64,000 nucleotides of DNA. Origin: Linanthus parryae (taxonomy: Eukaryota > Streptophyta > Magnoliopsida > Ericales > Polemoniaceae). Shown here one piece after another: positions 24,501-35,400 of the stretch. The position numbers and the translations under genes are program-made. The stretch's first letter is position 1. The number at the start of each line of letters is the position of its first letter. The stretch lies in the NCBI GenBank assembly GCA_023055425.1, contig JALGPY010000001.1, positions 31,981,001 through 32,045,000 on the forward strand. The letters run 5' to 3'. Under the pieces are notes generated by a model. It made no database searches. It was not told the DNA's origin and was given only the letters and a program-made list of their open reading frames with translations.

Positions 24501-26842
24501 GCTTTAGGTAAAAATAGTGAAAAAAAGGGATTGCCAAATTAAGCGATCTGGATCGCTGGTGTTCCACGTTTCGGAATGCGTGATCCAATTCGCAATTCGC
24601 GGGGGTACGAGTGAATTGTGGTAACACTGATTCTGGCCTAAGAAAATGCTGAGTACTGGAAATATATTTTTGGAAATTTCAGCTATACATGTTCATATAT
24701 CTTGCTTAATGATGGTGAATCACATTATACTTGGAAGATATAGTGATTTCACATTGTCATTGACGCACATATTTCTCAGGTTCAAGAGGATATGAGAAAT
24801 GGGCAAGTGGAACTGGATAAGTATGTCATCACAAAGTCGTTAACTAAACCTCCGGAAGCATATCCAGATGGAAAAAACCAGCCTCATGTAGAAGTGAGTC
24901 CACTAAATAGCCTTGATCTCATGGAAATGGAGCAGTGTTTGTTTCCTTTTTACCAGTGTCCTTTAGTTACCTTTGATTTCCACCTGACCGTGATTCATCT
25001 TCTTAGGTTGCACTTAGGCTGAAGAGAAATGGTTACACCGCTGGTTGTTCTGCAGGTGATACTGTTCCATACATAATTTGTTGTGAGAAGGTGAGTTTGG
25101 ATCTGCATGCTTTCTTTCTACTAGAATTATTTCGAAGTGCCTTGATGTATGGTGGCTCTGATAAACAATGCGTGACTTCCAAATTCTGTAATTTTCTATT
25201 TAACAGGGGACAGGTTCAAGTAGTTCCGTCGGGATTGCTCAGCGTGCCAGACACCCTGATGAACTGAAGAGAGAAAATGAAAAATGGATGATTGACATAG
25301 ATTATTACCTATCGCAGCAGGTACCTTCATCCAAGACTTGTTTTGTTATGACTGCAATCCAGGCTTTTGCTTAAATGCAGTTTCATATACGCAGATTCAT
25401 CCTGTTGTTTCACGGCTATGTGCTTCAATAGAAGGTACAAGCCCAGCACGTTTAGCTGATTGTTTAGGGCTTGATTCGAGCAAGGTAAGTAATATGTTCA
25501 AGTTATTTCCAATCACTTTTGAGTGAAAGTGAAGTTGCTATGTTCAAAATAAGTTGACCACGAAACTTCAATTCTTTGTAGTTTCAAAGTAAGTCAAGTG
25601 AAGGTGCAACCGATGCTTCCAACTCCCTCTTGTTTGCAGTAAATGACGATGAGAGGTAAATTTGTAATCCACATTTTTATCCTTGACTACTCTGAATGTT
25701 GCCATGTATATTGTTCATGATGTTGAGGTTGTTTGTAATGGTAGCAGATATCAGAGCTGCGAGCCCTTGGTATTGTCATGCCCAAGCTGCTCAGGTAGTT
25801 TCGATTGCCCAACCGTACTAAGCTCCGCACTTGCATCAATTAGCGAGGAAAAAACCGATGATCAGTTAGCAGGAGAATCATCTAAAACATTTTGGTCCAA
25901 GTTGCACTGTCCTAAATGTCCAAAGGATGGTGACACAGGAAGAATTTCTCCAGTTTTGATCGCCAATCAGGTGAATAATGGATTTTATTTTGCATTGATG
26001 TCCAACCTTGTGCACATTTTCTCGTAGTGAACTGACGAATGCGAAATACTCTATATCTGGCAGGTTAAAAGGCAAGCTGAAGGATTCATTTCAAGATACT
26101 ACAAGGGTCTAATGACTGTAAGTCCCACATCCGTGTTTACTCAATGGCACTTCACGAGTCTAGCAACTTCTATATTTGTTTGTTCTTGGTGTATAACTTC
26201 CCTTCTCATGTCAGTGTGATGAAGAAACTTGCAACTACAATACCCGGGGTGTGAATTTGCGCGTTGTCGGTGATTCTGAACGCGGAACTATTTGTCCCAA
26301 TTATCCTCGCTGCACTGGGCATCTGACGAGAAAGGTACTTTTTTAAACTCGTTTTCTCTTTTGCATATTTTCGTGATCTATTAGATTGTGTCTCTTTATA
26401 AATGTCTTTTCTTCTGTGGTGGCATCAGTACACGGAGGCAGATCTATACAAGCAACTCTCCTATTTCTGCAATGTTTTGGACACTGTACGATGCATAGAA
26501 AAGGTTAGCAATTTTTTGATATAGAGATGTTGTGGGCTTCATTAGAATGGAAAATCCACTCCAATTATGTGGCCGGACAAAATTTGGGAAGAAAACTCAG
26601 AAAGCGGCTTTCATTAAATTTACCATTTCAACGTCATTGCAACTAAAATTTGGTTTCTCACATATGATGTTCTTGTTTTGGAATGTGTGTTTCAGGTGGA
26701 GCATGACATGAAGATACCTGTGGGGAAAGAACTTGGGAGAATCCGGCCAATGGTTGATCTTGCAGCCTCTACAGCCCAAAAGATGCGCGACCGGTGCGCT
26801 TTTGGGTGGGTGCAACTGAAAGATCTCATTGTCCTAGTGTGA
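12511..26842 (+). CDS. POLA1: DNA polymerase alpha catalytic subunit (31 exons)
   Basis: Family-B replicative polymerase of the nuclear Pol alpha-primase complex, which extends RNA primers at origins and on the lagging strand. Exons: 12511-13632, 14623-14793, 14884-14967, 15050-15133, 15261-15325, 16061-16151, 16241-16420, 17653-17816, 17947-18061, 18377-18556, 18640-18753, 19786-19905, 19993-20307, 20387-20479, 22287-22408, 22553-22625, 22720-22776, 22890-22982, 23335-23457, 23541-23638, 23745-23790, 24780-24893, 25007-25090, 25207-25320, 25395-25484, 25582-25655, 25748-25970, 26064-26117, 26215-26334, 26429-26503, 26696-26842. Phases join throughout to about 1534 codons, close to the length I recall for the Arabidopsis protein. 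Seen: the N-terminal Pol alpha motif with IYDTV and an acidic stretch (about 25-95), a lysine-rich likely nuclear signal (about 111-126), exonuclease-like [13 protein letters not shown], motif [10 protein letters not shown] (Asp925), motif B around KLTANSMYG (about 1002-1010), motif C YGDTDS (Asp1055, Asp1057), and two C-terminal four-Cys zinc sites (CysB at 1422, 1427, 1448, 1454) that bind the B subunit and primase. The ATG is the first in frame after the leader. Confidence 0.93.
13748..14384. mobile_element. hAT-like MITE in POLA1 intron 1
   Basis: The ends read catagttgtcaaaatc (about 13752) and gatttgacaactatg (about 14370-14384), a good terminal inverted repeat. The interior has many gattc/gaatc-type repeats near both ends. 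Near-matching flanks actggaac and actggaaa suggest an 8-bp target duplication with one change. It has no coding and sits within the roughly 1-kb intron 1. Confidence 0.65.
16845..17073. mobile_element. Stowaway-like MITE in POLA1 intron 7
   Basis: The left end, cttcctctgtcccaaaataa, and the right end, ggcacggatggagtga, are the degenerate inverted repeats typical of Stowaway MITEs (compare the common CTCCCTCCGTCCC form). TA dinucleotides flank it at 16843-16844 and 17074-17075. It is 229 bp and non-coding. Confidence 0.65.
17158..17189 (+). repeat. Poly(G) tract in intron 7
   Basis: A run made almost only of G, broken by a few A residues, ends in gtgcg. Such tracts vary in length and are prone to sequencing error, so exact length should not be trusted. 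Confidence 0.85.
17255..17518 (+). repeat. Imperfect direct duplication in intron 7
   Basis: Two segments of roughly 120 bases (about 17255-17376 and 17396-17518) share accacctacaaagt, ttggctgctt and a gcatttgtgaaccttttgc block, in the same order and spacing. They differ by small indels. This is a local duplication without coding. Confidence 0.8.
17817..17946 (+). other. GC-AG intron (POLA1 intron 8)
   Basis: Exon 8 must end at 17816 (phase 2) to keep frame with exon 9, and the intron then begins GCAGGT. The nearest GT, four bases downstream, would add codons and place a TGA in frame at the start of exon 9. The extended donor AG/GCAGGT resembles the strong consensus used by GC donors. The acceptor is the normal ttgcag at 17941-17946. 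Confidence 0.8.
19201..19347 (-). mobile_element. tRNA-derived SINE in POLA1 intron 11
   Basis: On the minus strand there is a Pol III box A-like segment (agctcaagtggttaaagc, about 19311-19328). About 30 bases further is a box B-like segment (gggtccaagcc, about 19279-19290), and the element ends in a poly(A) tail seen as poly(T) at 19201-19212. It is flanked by the direct repeat tatggcctt (19190-19198 and 19348-19356). Length and layout fit a short tRNA-type SINE. It is antisense to POLA1. Confidence 0.7.
20480..22286 (+). other. Large POLA1 intron 14
   Basis: An intron of about 1.8 kb lies between the exon ending GVLPQ and the exon starting [10 protein letters not shown] see no exon, complete element or RNA gene inside it. 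Two short, similar pieces (gaaaaaaaaggctttgttggga and tgttgggaaaaggcttgcga) occur near 21052-21095. Confidence 0.6.
24268..24629. mobile_element. MITE in POLA1 intron 21
   Basis: A 362-bp insertion is flanked by attctggcc (24259-24267 and 24630-24638). The ends are weak inverted repeats (taagttacc, and ggtaacact at the right). The interior is rich in ggaacg and gcggaacg on the left and cgttccac-like strings on the right, which gives subterminal inverted symmetry. A hAT or Mutator origin is possible, since the duplication length allows 8 or 9 bp. It has no coding. Confidence 0.65.
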
Positions 26843-27485
26843 TTCTTTCCTCAAGAGATGCTAAGTTGTTGATGTTTCTCAATGCCATATACGTTTTGGA
26901 AGCAAGAAAGAAATCGCTTCCTATTTGCCAAAAATGTTGTATGGAATGATGGTGTCCGGAATTCCAATCAACAATAGGCTGTGTAAAAATGTACTGTAGT
27001 ATACTAGAGAATAGTAGTAGTAGTATCTTCATTGTAACACTTTGGTAAATTTTGACTGATTCAGTTGATTGAAATATACGGGTTTCTATTTTATCAGCCA
27101 AGTGGCTTAATGTTATTTTTCATTCAAAGCGCTTGATTTGTTCTTTGCATTCATCCCCAACAATTCAAACATACGAAAATTGTACAGCAGCAGAGACTGA
27201 GGTTGTGTAGTTCAAAATGAATGATATGAACAAGCGTTTGTCTCCTTAACACTAATAGTGTGAGCTTCTTCTAGTGAGGATGTATCCCTTGTATCTCACT
27301 TCTTTCTTGATCAGTTAAATTGCGTCGTTAGAGTTAAATTTCAGAGACCTTCATATTTCTGCATCAGTTACCATGAAACCACCCAACTACTTGGCTGGTC
27401 AACAAGTTAAGCAGGTCAATGTAAGTAATTAGTCAGATGATTTTCTAGTAGCGTGTTTTGCTTCGCCAACTAAGGGCTCCATAGA
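26843..27485 (+). other. POLA1 3' UTR and downstream flank
   Basis: After the TGA at 26840-26842 the sequence is ordinary AT-rich flank. I see no second gene and no clear canonical AATAAA signal near the stop, so the polyadenylation site is not assigned. Confidence 0.5.
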
Positions 27486-27489
27486 TAGG

Positions 27490-27655
27490 TAGGTCTAGTA
27501 ATTCGGGTCAACCCGTCATGTTGCGGGCTGAGTCGAACCATTTCGGGTCATAAACGGGTCGAAATATGATTGCGGGCTGAGTCGAACCATTTCGGGTCAT
27601 AAACGGGCTGAGTCGAACCATTTCGGGTCATGTTGCGGGCTGAAATATGATTGCA
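27490..27655 (+). repeat. Short tandem-like repeat cluster
   Basis: The unit gctgagtcgaaccatttcgg, with a following gtcataaacggg, appears three times between about 27526 and 27636. Partial units (gtcatgttgcgggctga) lie on both edges. The edge string gggtcaacccgtc resembles the end of a hAT-type MITE, so this may be a decayed MITE with internal duplication. Confidence 0.6.
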
Positions 27656-27948
27656 TACAAAACAGATTTTGAAAGATATTCTTGAGATATTTTGGGATAT
27701 TAGGACCAAATCCTCTGAACATATAGAATATTCTATAATTATCTGAAGTATATCACAAAATATTTCATGATCCAATTTTTAAATAAAAATACACAGCAAA
27801 TTAATCACAGCTTTGAAACACTCGCCCAAAGCTTTGAGAAATTTCAAGGCTGCCAGAAAAATTCAAAGCTTTGAAGCATACTTTCAAGGCTAAGAAAGTA
27901 TGATCTCAAGGCTTTGAGATTTTCACACATAACACAAGTAAGAACTAA
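27656..27948 (-). mobile_element. Possible 3' LTR remnant of Copia element A
   Basis: On the minus strand it lies just beyond a polypurine tract (ttagggggagta, complement at 27950-27962) that follows the pol frame of element A. It contains several copies of the palindrome-like caaagctttg motif that also marks the LTR region at 49774-51040. No direct alignment along its length was possible by eye, so the LTR assignment is tentative. Confidence 0.4.
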
Positions 27949-28014
27949 TACTCCCCCTAAACCAATGCATCTTTGTTTAACATACTCAATTCAAGCCTTA
28001 GGGATGCAAACCTC

Positions 28015-29439
28015 TCATATGGAAAAAGGTTTATTGAAAAAATCAGCTATCTGCATAATAGTTGAAATAAAAGTTAAAGATACATCACCTTTCTTAGCAT
28101 GATCTCTAATGAAATGATGTATCAAATCTATATGCTTAGTTCTTGAATGCTGCACTGGATTCTTTGATATTGAAACGGCACTAGTATTGTCAGAGTTGAC
28201 AAGTACATTTCTGAATTCATATCCAATATCTCTTAATTGTTGATCAATCCATAGTACTTGTGAGCAACCAGTTGCAACGTATTCAGCTTCTGCAGTTGAC
28301 AAGGCTACTGAGTTTTGCTTCTTTGAATGCAACCTAATCAGTGATGAACCAAGAAATTGGCAACACCCTGAATTACTTTTTCTATCCACTTTGTAACCTG
28401 TAAAGTCTGCATCTGAATAACCACTCAACATAAAATTAGTTCTTCTTGGATACCAAAGCCCCAAGTCTTCGGTTCCATTCAAATATCTGAAAATGGTTTT
28501 AACAGCAATCAAATGACTTTTAGGATCTGCTTGAAACCTTGCACACATACATACACTAAACATAATATCTGGTCTACTAGAAGTTAGATACATGAGTGAA
28601 CCACCTCTGTAATCCTTTTGAGTCACAATCTTACCACTTGTATCCTTGTCTAAGGATAAAGATGAACTCATAGAAGTCTTTTCTACCTTGGAATGAGATA
28701 TGTTGTACTTGTTTAACAAGTCCTTGGTATATTTCCCTTGATTCACAAATATTCCTTTCTTCATTTGATGAACGTGAAGTCTAAGAAAGAAATTAAGTTC
28801 TCCCATTAAGATCATTTCAAACTCCTTGCACATTAGACTTGAATATTTTTTTGAAAGAGCATCATCAGTAGCACCAAAGAGTATATCATCAACATAAATC
28901 TGCACTACTAACAAATCCTTTTCATGATTCTTAATAAAAAGAGTTTTTTCAACCAGTCCTCTCTTAACACCATTGTCAAGTAAAAACTTTGAGAGTCTGT
29001 CATACCAAGCCCTTGGAGCTTGCTTATGCCCATAAAGAGCTTTGTCTAATTCGTAAACATGATCAGGGAAATTATCACTTTCAAATCCAGGTGGTTGAGC
29101 AACACATATTTCTTCTTGTAAATAACCATTTAGAAAAGCACATTTAACATCCATTTGAAAAAGCTTTATGTATTTATGGGATGCAAATGCAAGAAGTATT
29201 CTGATAGTTTCTAACCTAGCAACAGGAGAAAATGTCTCCTCATAATCAATTCCTTTCTCTTGATTATACCCCTGTTCCACATGTCTGGCTTTGTTTCTCA
29301 CAACCTTACCATTTTCATCAAGTTTATTTTTGAACACCCATCTGGTTCCAATCACTGATTGTGTCTTTGGCCTAGGAACCAAGTTCCATACCTTGTCCCT
29401 TTCAAACTCATTCAGCTCACTCTGCATTGCATGATCCAA
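28015..29439 (-). CDS. Copia A reverse transcriptase and RNase H (474-residue intact part)
   Basis: A long minus-strand frame carries the Ty1/Copia reverse transcriptase followed by RNase H. It shows the TRWVFKNKLDE opening, QMDVKCAFLNG (motif A Asp), the catalytic box YVDDILFGA near 28875, and the RNase H part with the SGYSDADFTG start and STAEAEYVA helix. The SIRE/Maximus-type neighbours and the downstream purine tract fit that Copia lineage. The frame ends early after DFFNKPF; the related element D continues for about 30 more residues. The upstream part is broken, so no full polyprotein is possible. Confidence 0.88.
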   Translation of the reverse strand: MDHAMQSELNEFERDKVWNLVPRPKTQSVIGTRWVFKNKLDENGKVVRNKARHVEQGYNQEKGIDYEETFSPVARLETIRILLAFASHKYIKLFQMDVKCAFLNGYLQEEICVAQPPGFESDNFPDHVYELDKALYGHKQAPRAWYDRLSKFLLDNGVKRGLVEKTLFIKNHEKDLLVVQIYVDDILFGATDDALSKKYSSLMCKEFEMILMGELNFFLRLHVHQMKKGIFVNQGKYTKDLLNKYNISHSKVEKTSMSSSLSLDKDTSGKIVTQKDYRGGSLMYLTSSRPDIMFSVCMCARFQADPKSHLIAVKTIFRYLNGTEDLGLWYPRRTNFMLSGYSDADFTGYKVDRKSNSGCCQFLGSSLIRLHSKKQNSVALSTAEAEYVATGCSQVLWIDQQLRDIGYEFRNVLVNSDNTSAVSISKNPVQHSRTKHIDLIHHFIRDHAKKGDVSLTFISTIMQIADFFNKPFSI

Positions 29440-31431
29440 TATGCATCATCTAATGCCTCCTTTGCATTTTTTAGGCTCAATAAGTGATGCAAAGGCACTA
29501 AAAGTACACATATTCTTTAGCGGCCTCTAGTCCGTGTTCCAGTTGTTGGATATGACATGATGTGTTCTGCAGGATGATCTGATAAATATTTGAACTTCTT
29601 CCCTGATGTCCAGGTATATGGTCATTCAAGTCTTTGAGATCTTGATATAGTAGATGGATCATCTTGTGTTCTATCAATCTCTGTCTCAAGGATTTGATAT
29701 TTTGGCTCAACAGGATGTTCAAGGCCTCGAGTTTCTTCTAATTGTTCTTGAAAGTTAGTTTTGCTTCTTTTCGCTTTCTCATAATCATCATCTGTCTCAT
29801 ACTTATTCAAGTTGAGATCTGCAAAACTTTTACTCAAAGAATCATCAGTACTTTAATAAAAAATCACATGAATGCTCTCCTCTACAATATTAGTTTTCTT
29901 ATTAAAAACTCTATATGCTTTGCTATTTTGAGAATAAACAAGAAATACATCTTCATCACTTCCAACATCAAATTTGCCAATATTATCCTTGCCATGATTA
30001 TGCACAAAGCAACTACAGCAAAAGGCTTAAAATAAGAAACACTTGGCTTTCTTCCTTTGAAAAGTTCATAAGGAGTTTTCTTCAAAATATGTCTAATCAA
30101 ACATCTATTCAGCACATAATTGGCAGTGTTAACAACTTCTACCCACATATATTTTAACAAACTATTTTCAAGTAGCATGCTTCTAGACTCATCTTCAAGT
30201 GTCCTATGTTTCCTCTCCACTACTCCATTCTGCTGATGAGTTATAGTGCAGAAAAGTTGTGTAAGATGCCATGCTTTGCAAAAAATAGATCAAAATCAAG
30301 CTAATCAAATTCTCTATCATGATCACTTATAATTGATGCAACATGTAAGTTTTTCAAAGTTTGAAGTTCCTTACAAAGCTTTGAGAATTAAGATAATGCT
30401 TGAGACTTGTCTCTAGTGAACATAAAACCATGTAAATCTAGAGTAATCATCTACCACAACAAGCATATATCTCTCACATTTGGGTTTCGGAACCCTCATA
30501 GGACCACACAAGTCCATATGCATAAATTCTAAAGGTCTAGAGGTACTTACATAGTTCTTTGTCTTGAAAGAGCTCTTGGTCAACTTACCTTGAGTACATG
30601 CCTTGAAAATCTCATCATCTCTGAATTTAAGGATTGGTAATCCTCTTACCAAGTCTTTTGAGATGAGCTTGTTCATTGTATGCATGCTAATATGCCCAAT
30701 TTTTCTATGCCAAAGCTTTGAGTCATCCTTCAAGGCTTTGAGACACTTCAGACTTTCACTTGCAACTTTGTTAGTACTAAAAGCATAAAAATTGTGTGAC
30801 CTAGGAGCAGTGAGTATGCGATTCCCAGATTTCTCATCTTGCACAACACATTTCTCCTTGTCAAAAATTACTTTGTTACCTCTATCACATGACTGAGATA
30901 TACTAAGCAGATTATACTTTAAACCTTCAACCAAATAAACATCTGAAATTGAACTTGCAGAATCATTACGAATACAACCTATACCAATAATATTGCATTT
31001 TTCTTTGTCACCAATTGTGATTGTTCCTTAATATTATTTGAGCTCTTAAATAGAGCATTCTTTCCACTCATATGCTTGGAGCAATCACTATCCAGAAACC
31101 ATTTATAATCCTTCAAGCCTTGGTGACAGCCTGCAAAATTCAATCAATGCCTTAATAGGCTATTAGACCAAGTGAAGAATTTGGATTCATACTAAGAATC
31201 AACCATGGGTCTAATTCCTTTTGGAACCAAAATCTGTCTCACTTGTCCCTTAAGTTGATAAGGATAGGTGTTCCTCATTATGTGAGGTTCTGTCCTTATA
31301 AAGGGGCAAGTCTACTTAATATGTCCAATTTTTACAAAGTAATGGCATTTTAGAAAATGTCTGCTTCCCGATTTCACAAATGTGGTTTGGTTCCTTTTTA
31401 AAAAATTTAGATTATAACCAATTCCACTTTT
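29440..31431 (-). pseudogene. Copia A integrase and protease region, decayed
   Basis: Minus-strand pieces in order: 30934-30413 (GAG-pre-integrase with HRKIGHISMHTMNKLI and the integrase start with HMDLCGPMRVP), 30220-29882 (integrase C-terminal part with ERKHRTLEDESRSML) and 29837-29498 (linker before reverse transcriptase). Further upstream, to 31431, is a frameshifted protease and knuckle region. The region stops at 31431, beside the 5-bp duplication of inserted element B; the remaining gag portion resumes at 48151. Confidence 0.8.
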
Positions 31432-31436
31432 GTAAA
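31432..31436. repeat. Target duplication of Copia B, left
   Basis: gtaaa precedes the 5' LTR of B and is repeated at 48146-48150 after its 3' LTR, as expected for Copia integration. Confidence 0.85.
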
Positions 31437-32975
31437 TGTTGGAAATATGCCCTAGAGGCAATCTATTTCTTGTGACATTTATGGATTTACAATGTATTAT
31501 GTTATCAATATAGAGATATGTTAAAATGAATGAAGTACTCAGAATATAAATGTTATATTCTTAAATATCCCTAGTCGATTATATTGATTGATAGGACAAT
31601 CAACTATAGACTAGTATTGGGTTGGATTGGCATAGAGATGTCACGATCCAACACATTGGTATGCATTAGGGGTAATATCATACTGGATTGAACCATCTCC
31701 GAGAAGGCTACATACAAGTTATGTAAAGTCACAAGTGCTTCTCACCGTGAAAACGGTATTCTCATCCTTAGACTTGAAGTCACTAGATCATCTAGCTTTG
31801 AAATATTGTGTCTTGGTAGCGTCAAACGCTACAACGTGACTGGGTAGCCAAAAAGGCGTGTATCAGACCCAATATGAAGCAAGCTTAGAGATCATAGTGA
31901 TTTAGATAGAATTTGTCCCTCCCACATAACGGGAGAAAATATTCGAGGCCACTCGAGGGATAGTGCTTATAGAATGTCTGGCCAGACTCAGATAAATCAA
32001 TATGGGATATTGATGTTATCTTCATGGATAAGGCTATTCCCAGGATTGAGAAACTATGGATTGGACATACGAGTGTGACTTGTATGTCTTGTTTCCAATC
32101 CGGATGTAGAGACAAAGGGATGAGACAATACTTGCACAAGGTTTGTCGGATGACAATTTATATTAGTTGGGTGGAATGGATGTGTTGTCTAGCTCCATGT
32201 TAGTAAATAGTTACTACCAACTAAGTAGAAACCAATGGGGTCACACGCCATATAGATTGAACAAGACTTGGGAATTAATTAATATGATTAATTAAATAGA
32301 AGGATCAAAACGCAACCACTTGCAAACTTAGTAGGAACAATTTGCAAGGTGGACTAATCCATGTATAGACATGATTAGAATTTGTCAAGGTGGACTAATT
32401 CATGTAGAGACATGATTAGGACTAGTTTTTTAAGAGAACTAATCCATGTATAGACATGATTAGGACTAGTTTGAAAAGGGGACTAATCCTTACATGAGTA
32501 GGATTAGGAGATGGGTTCTTTATGTAGTAGGACAATGAGTTGTTGGACTATATAAAGAACACTCCTAGCTTATTTTCTCTACACTCTACTACATACTTTG
32601 AGTAGGAGAGAATAAAGCAAGGAGAGAGAGAACAACAAAAGGAGGCCGAAGCCCCCCTTTGCCGCCCCTCTACCCGTCGGCCACATAGAGGGCCCAAACC
32701 CCCTCTTTGGCGATTCGTTGTGTGATTTCTTCTTCCTCTTCCATCGTTCCTAGCTAGCAAAAGGAGTTGGAGGATCTAGATCTCAATCCTAGGCATGGAT
32801 GAACCGTAGAGACGTGACACTGTTTGCGTTTGAAGTCATCACAGGAGACCTACAAGGTACTTAATATGAATCCTTTACTACTGTTATGAATTCTCTTCTG
32901 GTGATCCTTGGAGGGTCTTGCGTGGATCTTTTTTCTCGATTAATTCCGCTGCGTAATCCGTTAGAAAACCATACA
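31437..32975 (+). mobile_element. 5' LTR of Copia B
   Basis: A 1539-bp LTR begins tgttggaaatatgccc and ends ccataca. The primer-binding site gtggtatcagagcc follows at 32976. A TATA box (ctatataaag) lies near 32549. Between about 32350 and 32510 a unit like gactaatccatgtatagaca is repeated. It pairs with 46629-48145, which differs by substitutions and indels, so the insertion is old. Confidence 0.9.
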
Positions 32976-33946
32976 GTGGTATCAGAGCCACATGTCGTAG
33001 AGCATAACGTAGTTTATGTGTTAGGATTCCTGTCTTTTACATTTTAATTGTTTGATTATCATGTAAAACGGACAAATTAAGCATATTAGATGAAAGTTGA
33101 ATGTGATTCAACCAGACATGAACTAATTTTACATTGGATGGAGGAGTTAGTGAGTTTGAGAAATTTTAGGATCTTAGATCTAGGTTTTGGGCACCAATTG
33201 GAAAGGAGTTTCCAATTTGGAAACGTTTTGGACTTGGGGGAACAAGGAAGAAGTTGTTTCGGAAACAGCTACCATAAAGATCGGCCCCCCATGGGACTGC
33301 TCCTATGCTTTCTTGCCGGCCAAGCCAACAAGGCTGAAGGCCTATGCAGTTCGGCCAACCTCATAGGCTGGTCCGGCCGGCCTAGGCTCGGCCCGGGCGG
33401 CTCCAAGGGGTTTGACCACTAGCTTGGTGGGCCCTCTTGGACAATTTTTGACCCTAGTGATCCTAAAATCAATTAAAATTGACCAAGCGCGTTAAAATTG
33501 GATTTTATTAGTTTATGTGCAATTCACATGGTGATTGGATATGGCCTTAGATGTGGTTTGTTGTGGATGTTTTAATTTTTTGGTTTGTTTACGGCCTGCG
33601 AGCTGATCAAATTGATGTAATAATTAATTAGGGTTTACGGCCTGCGATCCAGTATATTTTTTCTCAACTTGTGAGATTTATTTATTTAGTTTAGATGCTA
33701 GCTTGTACTAAAGAGAATAGATAGCCAAGATTGGAGAAAATAAGCCCAAAGAATTAAAGGAGCCACAACATGGAGCCTGGAGCATCCCACAAGGCTATGA
33801 AGGATGGACCAAAAGATGGAGGCACATGGAGATGCGCTTGCTATATTTTAGGGTTCATAGATATTCTCATTGGCTTGGGAATATCTTAGTCTAGGAGGCC
33901 ATATCCAAATCACGTTAATTTCTATTTTGTGGATGTTTACTATATT
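32976..33946 (+). mobile_element. Copia B leader, first part (before inserted C)
   Basis: It starts with the initiator-tRNA-type primer-binding site, followed by an untranslated leader resembling the leader of element C (35383-36380). Shared segments include gagtttgagaaattttagg and tggatatggcctta. It is interrupted at 33946 by element C and resumes at 42470. No ORF of interest. Confidence 0.8.
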
Positions 33947-33951
33947 GTCTT
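33947..33951. repeat. Target duplication of Copia C, left
   Basis: gtctt directly precedes the 5' LTR of C and is repeated at 42465-42469 after the 3' LTR. Confidence 0.9.
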
Positions 33952-35382
33952 TGTTGGAATAGATGCCCTAGAGGCAATCTAGTTTAGTATGAATTTGTAA
34001 TTGGCTAGAAATTCATTTATTATTTATTGGATATTTAATATAATGAAGTCCTTAGATTTACAATCGTGTTGTTTATCTTAAATATCCCTAGTCAAGTATA
34101 ATGATTAAATGGGACAATCATCTATAGACTAGTATGGGGTTGGATTGATATGGAGATATCACGATCCAACACATAGGTGTGCATTACGGAATGTTGCACT
34201 GGATTGACCCATTACCGAGAAGGCTACATACACGTTATGTTGAGTCACAAGTGCTTCTCGGGTACAATGGTATTGTCATCCTTAGACTTGAAGTCACTAG
34301 ATATTCTAGTTGTGGATCATTGTGATCTTGGTAGCGTTAAACGCTACACCGTAACTGGGTAGTTATAAAGGCGTGTACTGGATACAATGAGAAGCAAGCT
34401 TAGAGATCGTAGTGGACGTAGAGAGGATTTGCCCCTCCCACATAACGGGAGCAAATATCCAAGGCCACTCGAGGATAGTGCTTATAGAATGTCTGGCCAG
34501 ACTCAAATAAATCAATATATGGGATATTGATGTTATTTGCACGAATAAGGCTATTCCATGGATCGAGGAACTAGGGATTGGATATACGAGTGTGACTTGT
34601 ATGTCTCGTGTCCAATCCGGATATGGAGGCAAAGGGATGAGACAATTACTTGTACAAGGTTGTCTAGATGACTATTCTATTAGTTGGCTAGAATGGATGT
34701 TTTGCTAGAAACCGCTCCATATTAGCAAAGAGTTGCTACCAACTAGATAGAACCTATGGGGTCACACGCTATATAGAGTTGTACTAGATTATGGAATTAA
34801 TTAATTAGATTAATTAATTAGAAGGATCACTTTGCAAACCCTTGCAAACTTAGTAGGGACTAATTTGCAAGGAAGGGACTAAATTGAATTCTAGTAGGAC
34901 TAGAATAAGTCCTTTAGGTAGTTGACAAGGAGTTGTTGGACTATATAAAGGACCCTCCTCCTTCCTTCCCTAAACACTTATGCTCTAAGAGAGAACATAA
35001 CAAGAGTAGGAGAGAACAAAGGAGAGAGAGAGCAAGCAAAGAGGGACGCCGCCCCCTATTGCCGCCGCCCCCTTGTCCCCGACGCCACAAAGGGTGCCGA
35101 ACCCCTTTTGGTGTCTCGTTTTGCGTGATTTCTTCACCCTCCTTTCAATCCGGGCTAGCACCAAGGTGATTGGAGATCTAAGAACAACTCTAGGCGTGGA
35201 TCAACTATAGAGAACGTGACACTATTCGCGTTTGAAGTCATCAAGGAGAACCCAAAGGTGTGTTTATGATTTCTTACCTTCACTATCGTTATGCATCTAG
35301 ACTTGTGATCCTTGGAGGGTTTTGCATGGTTGTTTATTTGATTATGCTTCCGTTTGCGCGATCCATGAATCAAAACCCTACA
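33952..35382 (+). mobile_element. 5' LTR of young Copia C
   Basis: A 1431-bp LTR runs from tgttggaatagatgcc to accctaca. The segments I compared are identical to 41034-42464, at a constant offset of 7082 bases. A TATA box (ctatataaag) is at 34941-34950. The transcription start should lie about 30 bases further, which defines the R region. Identical LTRs indicate a recent insertion. Confidence 0.95.
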
Positions 35383-35400
35383 GTGGTATCAGAGCCACAG
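35383..35400 (+). promoter_or_regulatory. Primer-binding site of Copia C
   Basis: gtggtatcagagccacag matches the complement of the 3' end of plant initiator Met tRNA (tggtatcagagc core). This is where reverse transcription begins. Confidence 0.9.

Noticed and set aside
33090..33422. 110-codon frame with Gly-rich C-terminus in the leader of B
   Set aside because: It lies in the untranslated leader of a retrotransposon and reads GC-rich low-complexity DNA; no homologous frame is kept in C.
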